Shown here one piece after another: positions 46,232 to 54,459 of a stretch of 64,000 nt of DNA. Position numbers and translations under genes: made by a program. Numbering within the stretch: the first letter of the stretch is position 1; the number at the start of each line of letters is the position of its first letter. The notes below the pieces were generated by a model, which saw only the letters and a list, made by a program, of their open reading frames with translations, was not told the origin of the DNA and ran no database searches. The stretch is from Malaciobacter marinus (lineage in GTDB: Bacteria > Campylobacterota > Campylobacteria > Campylobacterales > Arcobacteraceae). The DNA lies in contig NZ_CP032101.1 in assembly GCF_003544855.1 (NCBI RefSeq), positions 2,542,001 through 2,606,000 on the forward strand, written 5' to 3'.

Positions 46232-48082
46232 CTATCTTAATCCTAAAATAGTTTGTAACATTTCATCAACTACTGTAACTATTTTAGCATTTGCTGTATA
46301 AGCAGATTTAAACTTTATTAAGTTCAACATCTCTTCATCTTTATCTACTTTTACTAAGTTGTCGTAACTACTCTCAACTGATTGTTTAACAGATTTTTGA
46401 GTTTTAAGTAAAAAATCACTTGTTTCTTTATCAGAAGACACATTAATTCTAACTTCTTGAAAATACTCAGAAATAGATGTAGCTTCTAATCCAGGAGTAT
46501 CTTGTCCTTTTCCTTCAAAAGAGATATTTGTTTTCCATTGTAAAGTAGCCAAATAATCTAACTTTGTTTGGTCAAGATTATTTACTTCTTTTGAATTAAA
46601 TTTCAATGTATTAACACTTGATCCAGAAAAAAGATTGATATCAACAATATCATCTTGATTGCCTGTATATCTATCAGTTGATATTCCACCTTCAATATAT
46701 GTAGTATCACCTGTTTTTACAAACTTACTAGTTATGTCACTTAAAGTTTGTGCTAATGCATCTAATTTATCTTTATAAATTGTAAATTTATTTGAAGGAG
46801 AACTTGTTGTTAAATTTTCACTTTGTGCTTTTAAAATTCCAGATCTTAACTCTATTGGTGCATCAAATGCAAAAATCTGTACACTATTTTCACCATCTTT
46901 ACTTTGATATTCATCTCTAAATACAGTATTTTTTGAAGTTACACTAGTAGGATCATTTATATCTGTTTGCTCAGTTACAGTTAATCTTCCCTCAAACTTA
47001 CCTTTTTCACCAGGATTTGCAGCTTCTATTAATAAAAAGTTATCTTGTGTATCCTTTGTAACTTTAGAACCATCTGGTTTTTCACTATATGTACCATTAT
47101 AAGCAACAACAGTTTTTGATAACTCTGGGTCATTGTTTATCTTGCTAACTAAACCTCTTACATAGTTAGTTTCATCAACAGTAAAATCAGGATTACCATC
47201 ACCATCTGTATCAATTGCTTCACCAAATTTAATTGATACTTCATTTTCATTATTTAGTTTATAAGTAATAGTATCATCATTATCAAATGTAACACCATCT
47301 AAAATTGAACTAGTTTTACCATCATCTTTTAGAAATCTATCAACTTGTGGAGAATAAGTATCTTCAACAGTAATATCTCTAATAATTGTATTATTACCAA
47401 TTGCTACAATATCACCAATTTTTAAAGTATAAGTTCCAGCAAACTCTTCTGAACTTATATCTACATATTTTGATAATTGTAATTCTAATTGATCTCTTCT
47501 ATCAAGTAAATCATTTGAAGCCATTTGGCTTTTACCTAATTGCTGATTGATTTTTCCAATCTCTTTTAGAATCCCATTTACTTTATCAATGTTTTCTTGC
47601 ATTGATGCTTTTGTAAGTTCTTCTGCTTTTTCTATATCTCCATAAATTGTTTGCATATTTTCAACTAGCAAACTACCATGTGTAATTAAGTCAGATTTAT
47701 ATATTTCTGATGTTGGACTTGTTCTTAGATTTTCAACTGCTTGCAAGTATCTATTTATATCTTTAGATAATCCACTATCTTCTGTCTCTTTAAATGCTGT
47801 TTCAATATTACCAAGCATTTCTGATTTTTGTATAAAATAGTTTTCTCTTGTTGTCTCTCGTATTAAGTTTTGAGACATATAAATAGATGTAATTCTATAA
47901 GCAGAACTTGCTTCTACTCCACGACCATAAAATCTTGAATCTGAATGTTCTAGCTCTCTTTGATCAATTACTCTTTTCTTATATCCAGGAGTATTTTCGT
48001 TAGCTATATTATTAGAAACGTTTTCAACAGCCACTTTAGAGGCATATAGGCCAGATTGGGCAACATTCAATGAATTTAGCAT
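46232..48082 (-). CDS. flgK: Flagellar hook-associated protein FlgK
   Basis: HAP1, the first hook-filament junction protein. The 616-residue product has the conserved N-terminus (SGLYASKVAVENVSNNIANENTPGYKKR) and the C-terminal rod-family helix (DEEMLNLIKFKSAYTANAKIVTVVDEMLQTIL). The central part is variable and acidic. It lies 58 bases after flgH on the same strand. Confidence 0.94.
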   Translation of the reverse strand: MLNSLNVAQSGLYASKVAVENVSNNIANENTPGYKKRVIDQRELEHSDSRFYGRGVEASSAYRITSIYMSQNLIRETTRENYFIQKSEMLGNIETAFKETEDSGLSKDINRYLQAVENLRTSPTSEIYKSDLITHGSLLVENMQTIYGDIEKAEELTKASMQENIDKVNGILKEIGKINQQLGKSQMASNDLLDRRDQLELQLSKYVDISSEEFAGTYTLKIGDIVAIGNNTIIRDITVEDTYSPQVDRFLKDDGKTSSILDGVTFDNDDTITYKLNNENEVSIKFGEAIDTDGDGNPDFTVDETNYVRGLVSKINNDPELSKTVVAYNGTYSEKPDGSKVTKDTQDNFLLIEAANPGEKGKFEGRLTVTEQTDINDPTSVTSKNTVFRDEYQSKDGENSVQIFAFDAPIELRSGILKAQSENLTTSSPSNKFTIYKDKLDALAQTLSDITSKFVKTGDTTYIEGGISTDRYTGNQDDIVDINLFSGSSVNTLKFNSKEVNNLDQTKLDYLATLQWKTNISFEGKGQDTPGLEATSISEYFQEVRINVSSDKETSDFLLKTQKSVKQSVESSYDNLVKVDKDEEMLNLIKFKSAYTANAKIVTVVDEMLQTILGLR

Positions 48083-48140
48083 AAATACTCCTTTTTACGA
48101 TAACTTTACCAATTATCACATTACATTTCTTAAAACTAGT

Positions 48141-48857
48141 TTAAAAAGGCCAAATCTTTCTTAATAACTTTGTTCCCCATGGTGTTTTCAACGCATCTTT
48201 TTCTGCCCCATCTTTTTTATATAAGATTTTTAAGTTTGCAACTTGCGAGGATAATACAGAGTTTTCAGGTGTAATATCATAAGGTCTAATTACTCCTGTG
48301 ATTATTAATTCTTGTCTTTGTCCATCAATTAATAGTTGCTTATTACCTTTTATAAAATAGTTACCATTTTGATATGTTTGTTCTATTATTACTGAAACTG
48401 TAGTTGAAAAAGACTCATCTAAAGTAGTTTTAACTTCACCCTCATTTGAACTATTACTTTGTGTATTAAAATTAACTCCTGCAACTTTATTAAATTTATT
48501 TGCATACTTATCAACAGTTCCTCCTAATGTGTTTCCACCCATTGGAGTCAAAAGTCCACCACCAAGATTTGTTTCATCTGTTCTTGTTAATTCTCTTTTA
48601 TTATTTGTATCAGAAGTTAATGATTCATCAATTCTAACTTGAATAATATCACCAATTTGTAAATCTTTTTTATCTGCAAATAAAGAAGGACCTTTTCTCG
48701 TATATAAAGAACCTTTTTTCTTCTCAATAACTTTCGTAGGTTTTGGAATTTGCATTTTTGGTTTTGTAAAGTCTAATTTTTCTTCAGTAGTAACACAAGC
48801 ACTAAATAAAACTAATACTAAACTTATAAGAATTACATTTTTATAATTATTCTTCAT
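48141..48857 (-). CDS. flgH: Flagellar L-ring protein FlgH
   Basis: Outer-membrane L-ring lipoprotein. About 238 residues: a lipoprotein signal with LFSAC lipobox, then family blocks GSLYTRKGPSLFADKKDLQIGDIIQVRIDE and the terminal VITGVIRPYDITPENSVLSSQVANLKILY. I place the start at ATG 48857; a TTG at 48872 would add five residues inside the upstream gene. It overlaps the upstream 142-residue gene by 11 bases. flgI (P-ring) lies divergently at 52163. Confidence 0.94.
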   Translation of the reverse strand: MKNNYKNVILISLVLVLFSACVTTEEKLDFTKPKMQIPKPTKVIEKKKGSLYTRKGPSLFADKKDLQIGDIIQVRIDESLTSDTNNKRELTRTDETNLGGGLLTPMGGNTLGGTVDKYANKFNKVAGVNFNTQSNSSNEGEVKTTLDESFSTTVSVIIEQTYQNGNYFIKGNKQLLIDGQRQELIITGVIRPYDITPENSVLSSQVANLKILYKKDGAEKDALKTPWGTKLLRKIWPF

Positions 48858-49275
48858 TAAACTTACTCTCAACTATATATTTTAAATCAATTGCTATTTT
48901 TATATCTTCAATAGTTCTTTTTACTAAAGCTAAAGTACCATATCTTACTACTAATGCATCAATATTTGTATTTGGATCACAAACAATTAATATTTTATTT
49001 GAAATAATTTTTACATTTCTTACATTTAGTTGGCCTATTAAATCAACTGCACTTTCTACTTCTCTATAAATGATTTTTTCTATTTTTGCTTTTCTTCTTT
49101 TTTCTTCAAGTTTTTTGTCATTTTGAATTTGTGCTAATTCTATTTGTTTTTCTTCTTTTGCGAATTTTTCACTTAAATGAAAATAGTAAGCAATAAACAT
49201 AATTATTACTGCAATAATAGAAATAATCTTTATAATCATTCTTTTTTTTGAAGCTCTTTTTACTGCAATAATCAT
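48847..49275 (-). CDS. Bitopic protein of unknown function in the flagellar operon
   Basis: 142 residues: a basic N-terminus (1-13), one TM (about 14-31), a charged coiled coil (about 35-66, EEKQIELAQIQNDKKLEEK) and an alpha/beta C-terminal domain with NVRNVKIISNKILIVCDPN. The function is not recognised. It lies between fliL (21 bases upstream) and flgH (11-base overlap), so it is very likely made with the flagellar envelope parts. It could be a basal-body or ring-assembly accessory protein. Confidence 0.65.
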   Translation of the reverse strand: MIIAVKRASKKRMIIKIISIIAVIIMFIAYYFHLSEKFAKEEKQIELAQIQNDKKLEEKRRKAKIEKIIYREVESAVDLIGQLNVRNVKIISNKILIVCDPNTNIDALVVRYGTLALVKRTIEDIKIAIDLKYIVESKFNEE

Positions 49276-49295
49276 CTTAATACCTTTAATTAAAT

Positions 49296-49814
49296 CTATT
49301 TAATTACAAAAGTTGTAAAATACAAATTTTTAATACTATCTTTTTGTATATCTTCATTTGAAGCTGTAACTTCATTTAAAACAGAGTTTATTTCATCAAT
49401 TAGCTCTTCTTTTAAAAGGGCTTTCCCACCAACAGTTAAAAGTTCTTCTGAACTTCTTGCACTTATTTGAGAAATAACAATATCTACTATTTCTGGTTTA
49501 TAATTTTCAACTATTGATTCGATTTTTTCTTCTGTACTTTTTAAAGTAAAAGATAGCTTCATAAGCTTTTCTCTACCTCTTGAATTTGTAATATTTAAAA
49601 CTAAATCATTTATTGCAGTTTTATAACTATCGGCTTTATCAGTGCTTTCTTCTGTTTGCTCTTGTCCATTTGCATTATTGTTTGGTAAAGCACCTTTTGA
49701 AAAAAGGAAATATGCCATTCCACCAACAGCTAATAATAAAACTACAATTAGTATTATTAATACAACCATTAAACCTTTTCCACTTTTTTCTGTTGATTCG
49801 TTCTCTTCTGCCAT
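49296..49814 (-). CDS. fliL: Flagellar basal body-associated protein FliL
   Basis: Inner-membrane protein around the stator that supports torque. 172 residues with a short cytoplasmic N-terminus, a Gly/Val-rich TM (about 14-36, GLMVVLIILIVVLLLAVGGM), an acidic linker, and a periplasmic stomatin-like domain with YKTAINDLVLNITNSRGREKLMKLSFTLK-type strands. It starts 2 bases after the motE-like stop. Confidence 0.9.
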   Translation of the reverse strand: MAEENESTEKSGKGLMVVLIILIVVLLLAVGGMAYFLFSKGALPNNNANGQEQTEESTDKADSYKTAINDLVLNITNSRGREKLMKLSFTLKSTEEKIESIVENYKPEIVDIVISQISARSSEELLTVGGKALLKEELIDEINSVLNEVTASNEDIQKDSIKNLYFTTFVIK

Positions 49815-49816
49815 AC

Positions 49817-50308
49817 TTATCCTTTAGTCTTATTATCATTAAATTGTTTTAACATTAAAGTTAATTGTGAAGCATTTTTAATACTTAAATAACGCATTAT
49901 TAGAGTAACTTTTTTCTCTTTAAGCTTCAAGATAATATCAAAAACTTCATTTATATTACCCTCATCAATCATTTTATTGAATATCTCTGCTGAAACTTTT
50001 GGTTTCATATTGTTATAAATTTTTGCAGTTTTTGTTTTTACTTCGCCTTTTATGTCTTGAAGTATTTCTAAATTTTGATCTCTTAATTTTTGTATATTAT
50101 TTTTCTCTTTTTCTATTTTTGAAAGTAAATCCTCTAACTCTTTTTTTCTTTGTTTGTATTCTGTTTCTTTTGTATTATAAAACTCATTTAACTCTTTTTT
50201 TAATTCCCTAATTTCAATTCTTTGTTTTATAAATTTTGAAGTTGTATCTTCTGCACTAAACAGTAAAGTTGAACTTAAAACAACGATTGAAAATAGTATT
50301 TTAAACAA
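49817..50308 (-). CDS. motE: MotE-like periplasmic flagellar chaperone
   Basis: 163 residues: a signal peptide (about 1-18, LLFSA), a long coiled coil (about 25-95), and a C-terminal MgtE-N-like helical domain (IYNNMKPKVSAEIFNKMIDEG, then LKEKKVTLIMRYLSIKNASQL). This layout fits MotE, the dimeric chaperone that stabilises the scaffold protein MotC in Campylobacterota motors. No motC is in the window. It lies between the fliJ-like gene and fliL with gaps of only a few bases. Confidence 0.78.
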   Translation of the reverse strand: MFKILFSIVVLSSTLLFSAEDTTSKFIKQRIEIRELKKELNEFYNTKETEYKQRKKELEDLLSKIEKEKNNIQKLRDQNLEILQDIKGEVKTKTAKIYNNMKPKVSAEIFNKMIDEGNINEVFDIILKLKEKKVTLIMRYLSIKNASQLTLMLKQFNDNKTKG

Positions 50309-50311
50309 TAT

Positions 50312-50722
50312 TTATCCTTTTAGCCTTATATATTTACTTTGCATATATTCAGATGAAGCTTCTTCTTCTGCTTTTAATGCTAATCTTATTTTTTCTTTTT
50401 TCTCTTCTTGTAATATATAATTAAATTGTTCACTCTCTTTTTGCAATTCAATTAATTCATCAACCACAAGTTGATGCTTTCTATCTAAATTTTTTCTTCT
50501 TATTTCTAAATTAAACATATGTTTTTTCATACTATTTTTATGCATTTGTAAAATTGCAAAATCTGAAATTGCACCATGAGGCTGAACTCCAGTCGTATTG
50601 ATTTTTGTTTGTGTAATTGTAAGTTCAGCTTCAATTGCTGCTATTTCTTGCATCAAACGACCTTTTTCTACTAATTTTCTATCAATTTGAGTTTTTTTTA
50701 AATCATATAATTTTTCTATCAT
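50312..50722 (-). CDS. FliJ-like coiled-coil flagellar export protein
   Basis: About 136 residues of almost unbroken helix: IEKLYDLKKTQIDRKLVEKGRLMQEIAAIEAEL, then RKNLDRKHQLVVDELIELQKE. Size, coiled-coil content and position next to fliQ fit FliJ, the central stalk of the export ATPase FliI. Sequence conservation in this family is poor, so the call depends on context. I place the start at ATG 50722, just after the fliQ stop; an ATG at 50734 lies inside fliQ. Confidence 0.68.
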   Translation of the reverse strand: MIEKLYDLKKTQIDRKLVEKGRLMQEIAAIEAELTITQTKINTTGVQPHGAISDFAILQMHKNSMKKHMFNLEIRRKNLDRKHQLVVDELIELQKESEQFNYILQEEKKEKIRLALKAEEEASSEYMQSKYIRLKG

Positions 50723-50723
50723 T

Positions 50724-50990
50724 TTATTTCCCAAAAATCAACATAATATCCCAAAGTTCTTTTGTATATGTAGTTATATGATCTCCCATCCAAGGTAATG
50801 ATATAAGTACAAATACAGAAACAAAAATCATCTTTGGAACAAAAGCTAAAGATGCATCTGAAACTTGGGTAACTGCTTGAAAGATAGAAATCAAAAGCCC
50901 AATTACCATACTTACAATAAGTGAGGGCATTCCAAGTATCAAAATAATCTTTACAGTATTTTCTGCAATACCAATTAAATCCATTCCCAT
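50724..50990 (-). CDS. fliQ: Flagellar biosynthesis protein FliQ
   Basis: Export-gate membrane subunit of the flagellar type III system. 88 residues, two TM helices, with LGMPSLIVSMVIGLLISIFQAVTQVSDASLAFVPK-type conservation, including the QAVTQ and LAFVPK motifs. It starts 2 bases after the stop of the acidic protein gene. Confidence 0.95.
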   Translation of the reverse strand: MGMDLIGIAENTVKIILILGMPSLIVSMVIGLLISIFQAVTQVSDASLAFVPKMIFVSVFVLISLPWMGDHITTYTKELWDIMLIFGK

Positions 50991-50992
50991 AA

Positions 50993-52072
50993 CTAATCTT
51001 TAATCTTTACAGTAATCTCCAAAGTTTTATTATTTAATAATTGTTGAATTAAAGCAACAATATCTTCACTGTTACTACTATCAAGCTTTATTGTATTATT
51101 ATCTTCTGTTTTATTTTGCGAACTTTTTACTTCTTCAATACTTGGCATTGAGTTTGTTGGCTCAATATTATCACTCAAGCCTTCAAGTGCTGATAAAACA
51201 TCATTTTCATTTAAATTGTCTAATTCTGAAAACTCATTTGCCATACTTTCTCCTTTTAAAGATATATTTTCTTTAATATTTTCAATTTCATCTTTACTAA
51301 TTATATCATCTTTTATATCACTTTGAATCTCTTCTTCTGGAAGATTCATAAGCTCATCAAGATCACTTAAATCCGCTTCAGTAGTTTCATGTTCATCTAA
51401 AGCATTTAAGAATTCATCTTCATCTAAACCTTGTGTATCTAAATTATTTTCTTCCAAATGAGTCTTCACATCTTCATAAGTTTGAGGTTTTTGTTCTTCA
51501 TTTATATAATCTTCAAAATAATCTTTAGATGAAGTGGCAATTATATCATCATCTAGTTTAGGACTTTTTTCAAAAAAATCTTGCATATCATCATCGTCAT
51601 TTGGATCAATATGAGTCAATAATGAGCTTAATTCATCATCAAGCTCAGGATAATCTTCATCACTAACTTCATAAGCCTCATCTACTATATCTCTAATTGA
51701 TTCTTCAACACCATCTTCAACCATACTATTTTGTTCATTATCAAGTTTATAAATAATATGTTTTGTTAATTCATCTAAAGAATCAACGGACATGTCACCT
51801 ATTCCATGATCAAGTAAATACTCTTGTTCTATTCCATCTTTAGGTCTTAAAAATTTAAATTTTGAATTTATTGATTTCTTTTTTATAATTTTTGAATCAT
51901 CAATTAAATATATATCTTCAGGATTTTCTTCTATTGCATCTTTAAGTTCATCAATGTCTTTTAGCTCAATAATAGAGCTGTTTTCATCAAGTCTGAATTT
52001 AACATTTGCATGAGAAAGAAGATTATCTATCTCTTCTTTAAAGTCGTCATTTCCGTAAATATATATATTCAA
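50993..52072 (-). CDS. Highly acidic protein heading the fliQ-flgK-fliD operon
   Basis: 359 residues I cannot assign. An N-terminal domain (about 1-115, MNIYIYGNDDFKEEIDNLLSH) looks folded and may be receiver-like. Residues about 118-325 are extremely Asp/Glu-rich and probably disordered, with repeated short motifs of the LDELMNLPEEEI, LDEDEFLNALDE and LNENDVLSALEG kind. A short C-terminal stretch (IVALIQQLLNNKTLEITVKIKD) follows. No signal or TM is present. It is first in the operon, so a regulatory or substrate-binding part in flagellar export is possible. Confidence 0.75.
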   Translation of the reverse strand: MNIYIYGNDDFKEEIDNLLSHANVKFRLDENSSIIELKDIDELKDAIEENPEDIYLIDDSKIIKKKSINSKFKFLRPKDGIEQEYLLDHGIGDMSVDSLDELTKHIIYKLDNEQNSMVEDGVEESIRDIVDEAYEVSDEDYPELDDELSSLLTHIDPNDDDDMQDFFEKSPKLDDDIIATSSKDYFEDYINEEQKPQTYEDVKTHLEENNLDTQGLDEDEFLNALDEHETTEADLSDLDELMNLPEEEIQSDIKDDIISKDEIENIKENISLKGESMANEFSELDNLNENDVLSALEGLSDNIEPTNSMPSIEEVKSSQNKTEDNNTIKLDSSNSEDIVALIQQLLNNKTLEITVKIKD

Positions 52073-52162
52073 AAAGTACCCTAAAATAATTTTTATGTAG
52101 ATTATACCTTTATTTTATAAAATTTTAGATAAAATTGAATGAAATTGTACAAGGGTGTTTCA

Positions 52163-53218
52163 TTGAGAAATATATTAGCTATTTTATTATTATTAACATC
52201 ATCAATTTTTGCACAAACAATTAAAGATATCTCAAATGTAGTTGGAATTAGAGATAACCAATTAATAGGTTATGGTTTAGTTGTTGGTCTTGCAGGAACA
52301 GGTGATAAAAGTCAATTTACAATGCAATCACTGCAAAATCTTCTTAGAAATTCATACATAAAAATCCCAACATCTTCAATAAAGTCAAAAAATATTGCAG
52401 CAGTTATGGTAACATCAAAACTTCCTGCTTTTGCAAGACAAGGGGATAAAATAAAAATTAAAGTTTCTGCAATTGGTGATGCAAAATCAATTGACCATGG
52501 ACAACTTTTATTAACACAATTAAAAGGTGTTGATGGAAATGTATATGCTTTAGGTCAAGGTACAGTTGTAGCTGATTTAAAAAACTTAACAACTGGTTTT
52601 ATATATAATGGTGCTACAATAGAAAATGAAGTTGATTTTAAACTAGGAAGTGAAGAAGAAATAACTTTAAGTTTATTTAAAAATAGCGCAAAACATGCTG
52701 ATGCAATTGAAAAAAAAGTTAATGATAGATTTGGTAAAAGACTTGCAAAAGCAATTGACACAAGAACTATTAAAATAAAAAAGCCACCAACAATGTCTAT
52801 TGTTAAGTTTTTATCAATTGTTCAAAATATTGAACTTGATGATTCATTTAAAAGAAAAATCATAATTGACATGAACAGAGAGATTATAATTGCGGGTGCT
52901 GATATCAAAATTGACCCCGTTACAATAAGTAGAGATAACTTTACTTTAAGAGTAAAAAAATCCAACTTAAATGAAGAAGATTGGAATGATAGAGCTATAA
53001 ATAGAGGTGTTGACATTGGTGATGATGTAAAAGTTGGAAATAACCCAGCAGAAGTAAATATAGATAATGCCTTAATTAACACAAAAAGTGCTCCAACAAT
53101 TTCTGATTTAATGAGAGCAATGAAAGTAATGAAATTACCTATTACAGATATAATTGAAACTATAAAATTAATTAAAGACTTAGGTTCAATAGATGCTGAA
53201 GTTGAAATAAGAGGATAA
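52163..53218 (+). CDS. flgI: Flagellar P-ring protein FlgI
   Basis: Periplasmic P-ring subunit. About 351 residues: a signal peptide (RNILAILLLLTSSIFAQ) then IKDISNVVGIRDNQLIGYGLVVGLAGTGDKS and the C-terminal TISDLMRAMKVMKLPITDIIETIKLIK. I choose the TTG at 52163 with AAGGGTG about 6 bases upstream; it starts directly at the signal peptide. An in-frame ATG at 52139 lacks a ribosome-binding site. It runs divergently from the acidic-protein operon and leads into fliM after 2 bases. Confidence 0.95.
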   Translation: MRNILAILLLLTSSIFAQTIKDISNVVGIRDNQLIGYGLVVGLAGTGDKSQFTMQSLQNLLRNSYIKIPTSSIKSKNIAAVMVTSKLPAFARQGDKIKIKVSAIGDAKSIDHGQLLLTQLKGVDGNVYALGQGTVVADLKNLTTGFIYNGATIENEVDFKLGSEEEITLSLFKNSAKHADAIEKKVNDRFGKRLAKAIDTRTIKIKKPPTMSIVKFLSIVQNIELDDSFKRKIIIDMNREIIIAGADIKIDPVTISRDNFTLRVKKSNLNEEDWNDRAINRGVDIGDDVKVGNNPAEVNIDNALINTKSAPTISDLMRAMKVMKLPITDIIETIKLIKDLGSIDAEVEIRG

Positions 53219-53220
53219 GA

Positions 53221-54318
53221 ATGGCTGAATTTTTAAGTCAAGATGAGATTGATGCCCTTTTAGATATTGCCGAACAAGGTGAAGATATCGACACAACTGT
53301 CGAAGAAAAACCTATATCTAAAGAAAAAAACTATTCAATTTATGATTTTAAAAAACCAAATAGAATTTCAAATGAGCAATTTAAAGCTTTTTCTACTTTA
53401 CATGATAAGATGCTAAGAGATTTAATTACTGATCTTTCAGCAATGCTTAGAAAAATTGTAGATATAAAACTTTATTCAATTGAGCAAATGACTTATGGAG
53501 AATTTATTCTTTCAATTCCTCAATTAACTTCACTTAATACATTATCAATTAAACCCCTTGAAGGAAGAATAGTAATTGAGTGTAACCCTGGAATTTCACA
53601 TAAAATAATTGCAGAACTTCTAGGAAGTGGAGCAGTTGCTGCAAGTGATAATTTAGATAGGGAATTAACAGAGATTGAAGTAGAAATTTTTGACCACTTT
53701 TATAAAATGTTTGTAAAACATATGTATAGAGCTTGGGATGAAGTAACTACTTTAAATTTCAAAATAGAATCAAGAGATACAAATGCCAATGCAATTCAAA
53801 TTATTTCTGATCATGAAATTGTCTTACTTGTTGTGCTTGAAATTACTATTGATGAAGAATCAGGTTTTTTGTCTATTTGTTACCCTATTTCTTATATTGA
53901 ACAACTTTTAAATAAAATTGTTGAAAGAATTTTCTCTGAGGGGAAAAATAGAAAAATCAGTAGAAGAAGAGATATAACAACACTTATTTCAGGTGCAAAA
54001 ATGCACATTCAAGCAATTATGGCAGAAACAGAGATGAATGTTGAAGATATATTAAACCTTAAAAAAGGTGATGTAATTGTATTTAATAAAAATGCAACTT
54101 CTTCATCTTCAAAACTTTATATTAATAACAAAGAAAAATTTGTTGGACTTTCTGGAATTTCAAATAATAGAAAAGCTGTTCAAATTGAGGCAAATATTGA
54201 TCATGAAAAACAAGAAACTCTAGATATATTAAGAATAATGAGAGAAGATAGAGAACAAAAAGCAAAAGAAACAAATGCAAATATCAAGCGTTTACTAGCA
54301 GAAAAAGGTATTTATTAA
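53221..54318 (+). CDS. fliM: Flagellar motor switch protein FliM
   Basis: C-ring switch component. The 365-residue protein opens with the CheY-P-binding motif LSQDEIDALL (residues 4-13), followed by the CheC-like middle domain (IYDFKKPNRISNEQFKAFSTLHDKMLRDL, then LGSGAVAASDNLDRELTEIE) and the C-terminal FliN-like SpoA domain (about 265-330). It is 2 bases after flgI and ends at a hairpin. Confidence 0.95.
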   Translation: MAEFLSQDEIDALLDIAEQGEDIDTTVEEKPISKEKNYSIYDFKKPNRISNEQFKAFSTLHDKMLRDLITDLSAMLRKIVDIKLYSIEQMTYGEFILSIPQLTSLNTLSIKPLEGRIVIECNPGISHKIIAELLGSGAVAASDNLDRELTEIEVEIFDHFYKMFVKHMYRAWDEVTTLNFKIESRDTNANAIQIISDHEIVLLVVLEITIDEESGFLSICYPISYIEQLLNKIVERIFSEGKNRKISRRRDITTLISGAKMHIQAIMAETEMNVEDILNLKKGDVIVFNKNATSSSSKLYINNKEKFVGLSGISNNRKAVQIEANIDHEKQETLDILRIMREDREQKAKETNANIKRLLAEKGIY

Positions 54319-54339
54319 AAGTAAGCAAAGGCTTACTTT
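54318..54339 (+). terminator. Intrinsic terminator after fliM
   Basis: AAAGTAAGC / GCTTACTTT (9-bp stem, 4-nt loop) starting at the last base of the fliM stop, followed by an AT-rich run. Confidence 0.75.
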
Positions 54340-54447
54340 ATAATACTTTTAAAATAATAGATTTAACTAAATTTTAAATTACTTTTTGATTTATAAATTA
54401 CTCATTTAAAATATCAATTTGAAAGGATTAGTTTTATTATTATCTGA

Positions 54448-54453
54448 TATAAT
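54448..54453 (+). promoter_or_regulatory. Extended -10 box for a possibly leaderless kinase mRNA
   Basis: CTGATATAAT (TG-A-TATAAT) is followed by six bases and the ATG at 54460, with no ribosome-binding site in between. Predicted transcription start coincides with the A of the start codon. Confidence 0.5.
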
Positions 54454-54459
54454 ATAAAT

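Noticed and set aside
46232-48082. Possible insertion or fusion in flgK because of its length and acidic middle
   Set aside because: The central domains of FlgK vary widely in length among bacteria, and both conserved ends are intact in one frame.
49613-50211. Plus-strand hydrophobic frames opposite fliL and the motE-like gene
   Set aside because: Reversed Lys/Glu-rich coiled-coil codons give Phe/Leu-rich translations; there are no initiation signals.
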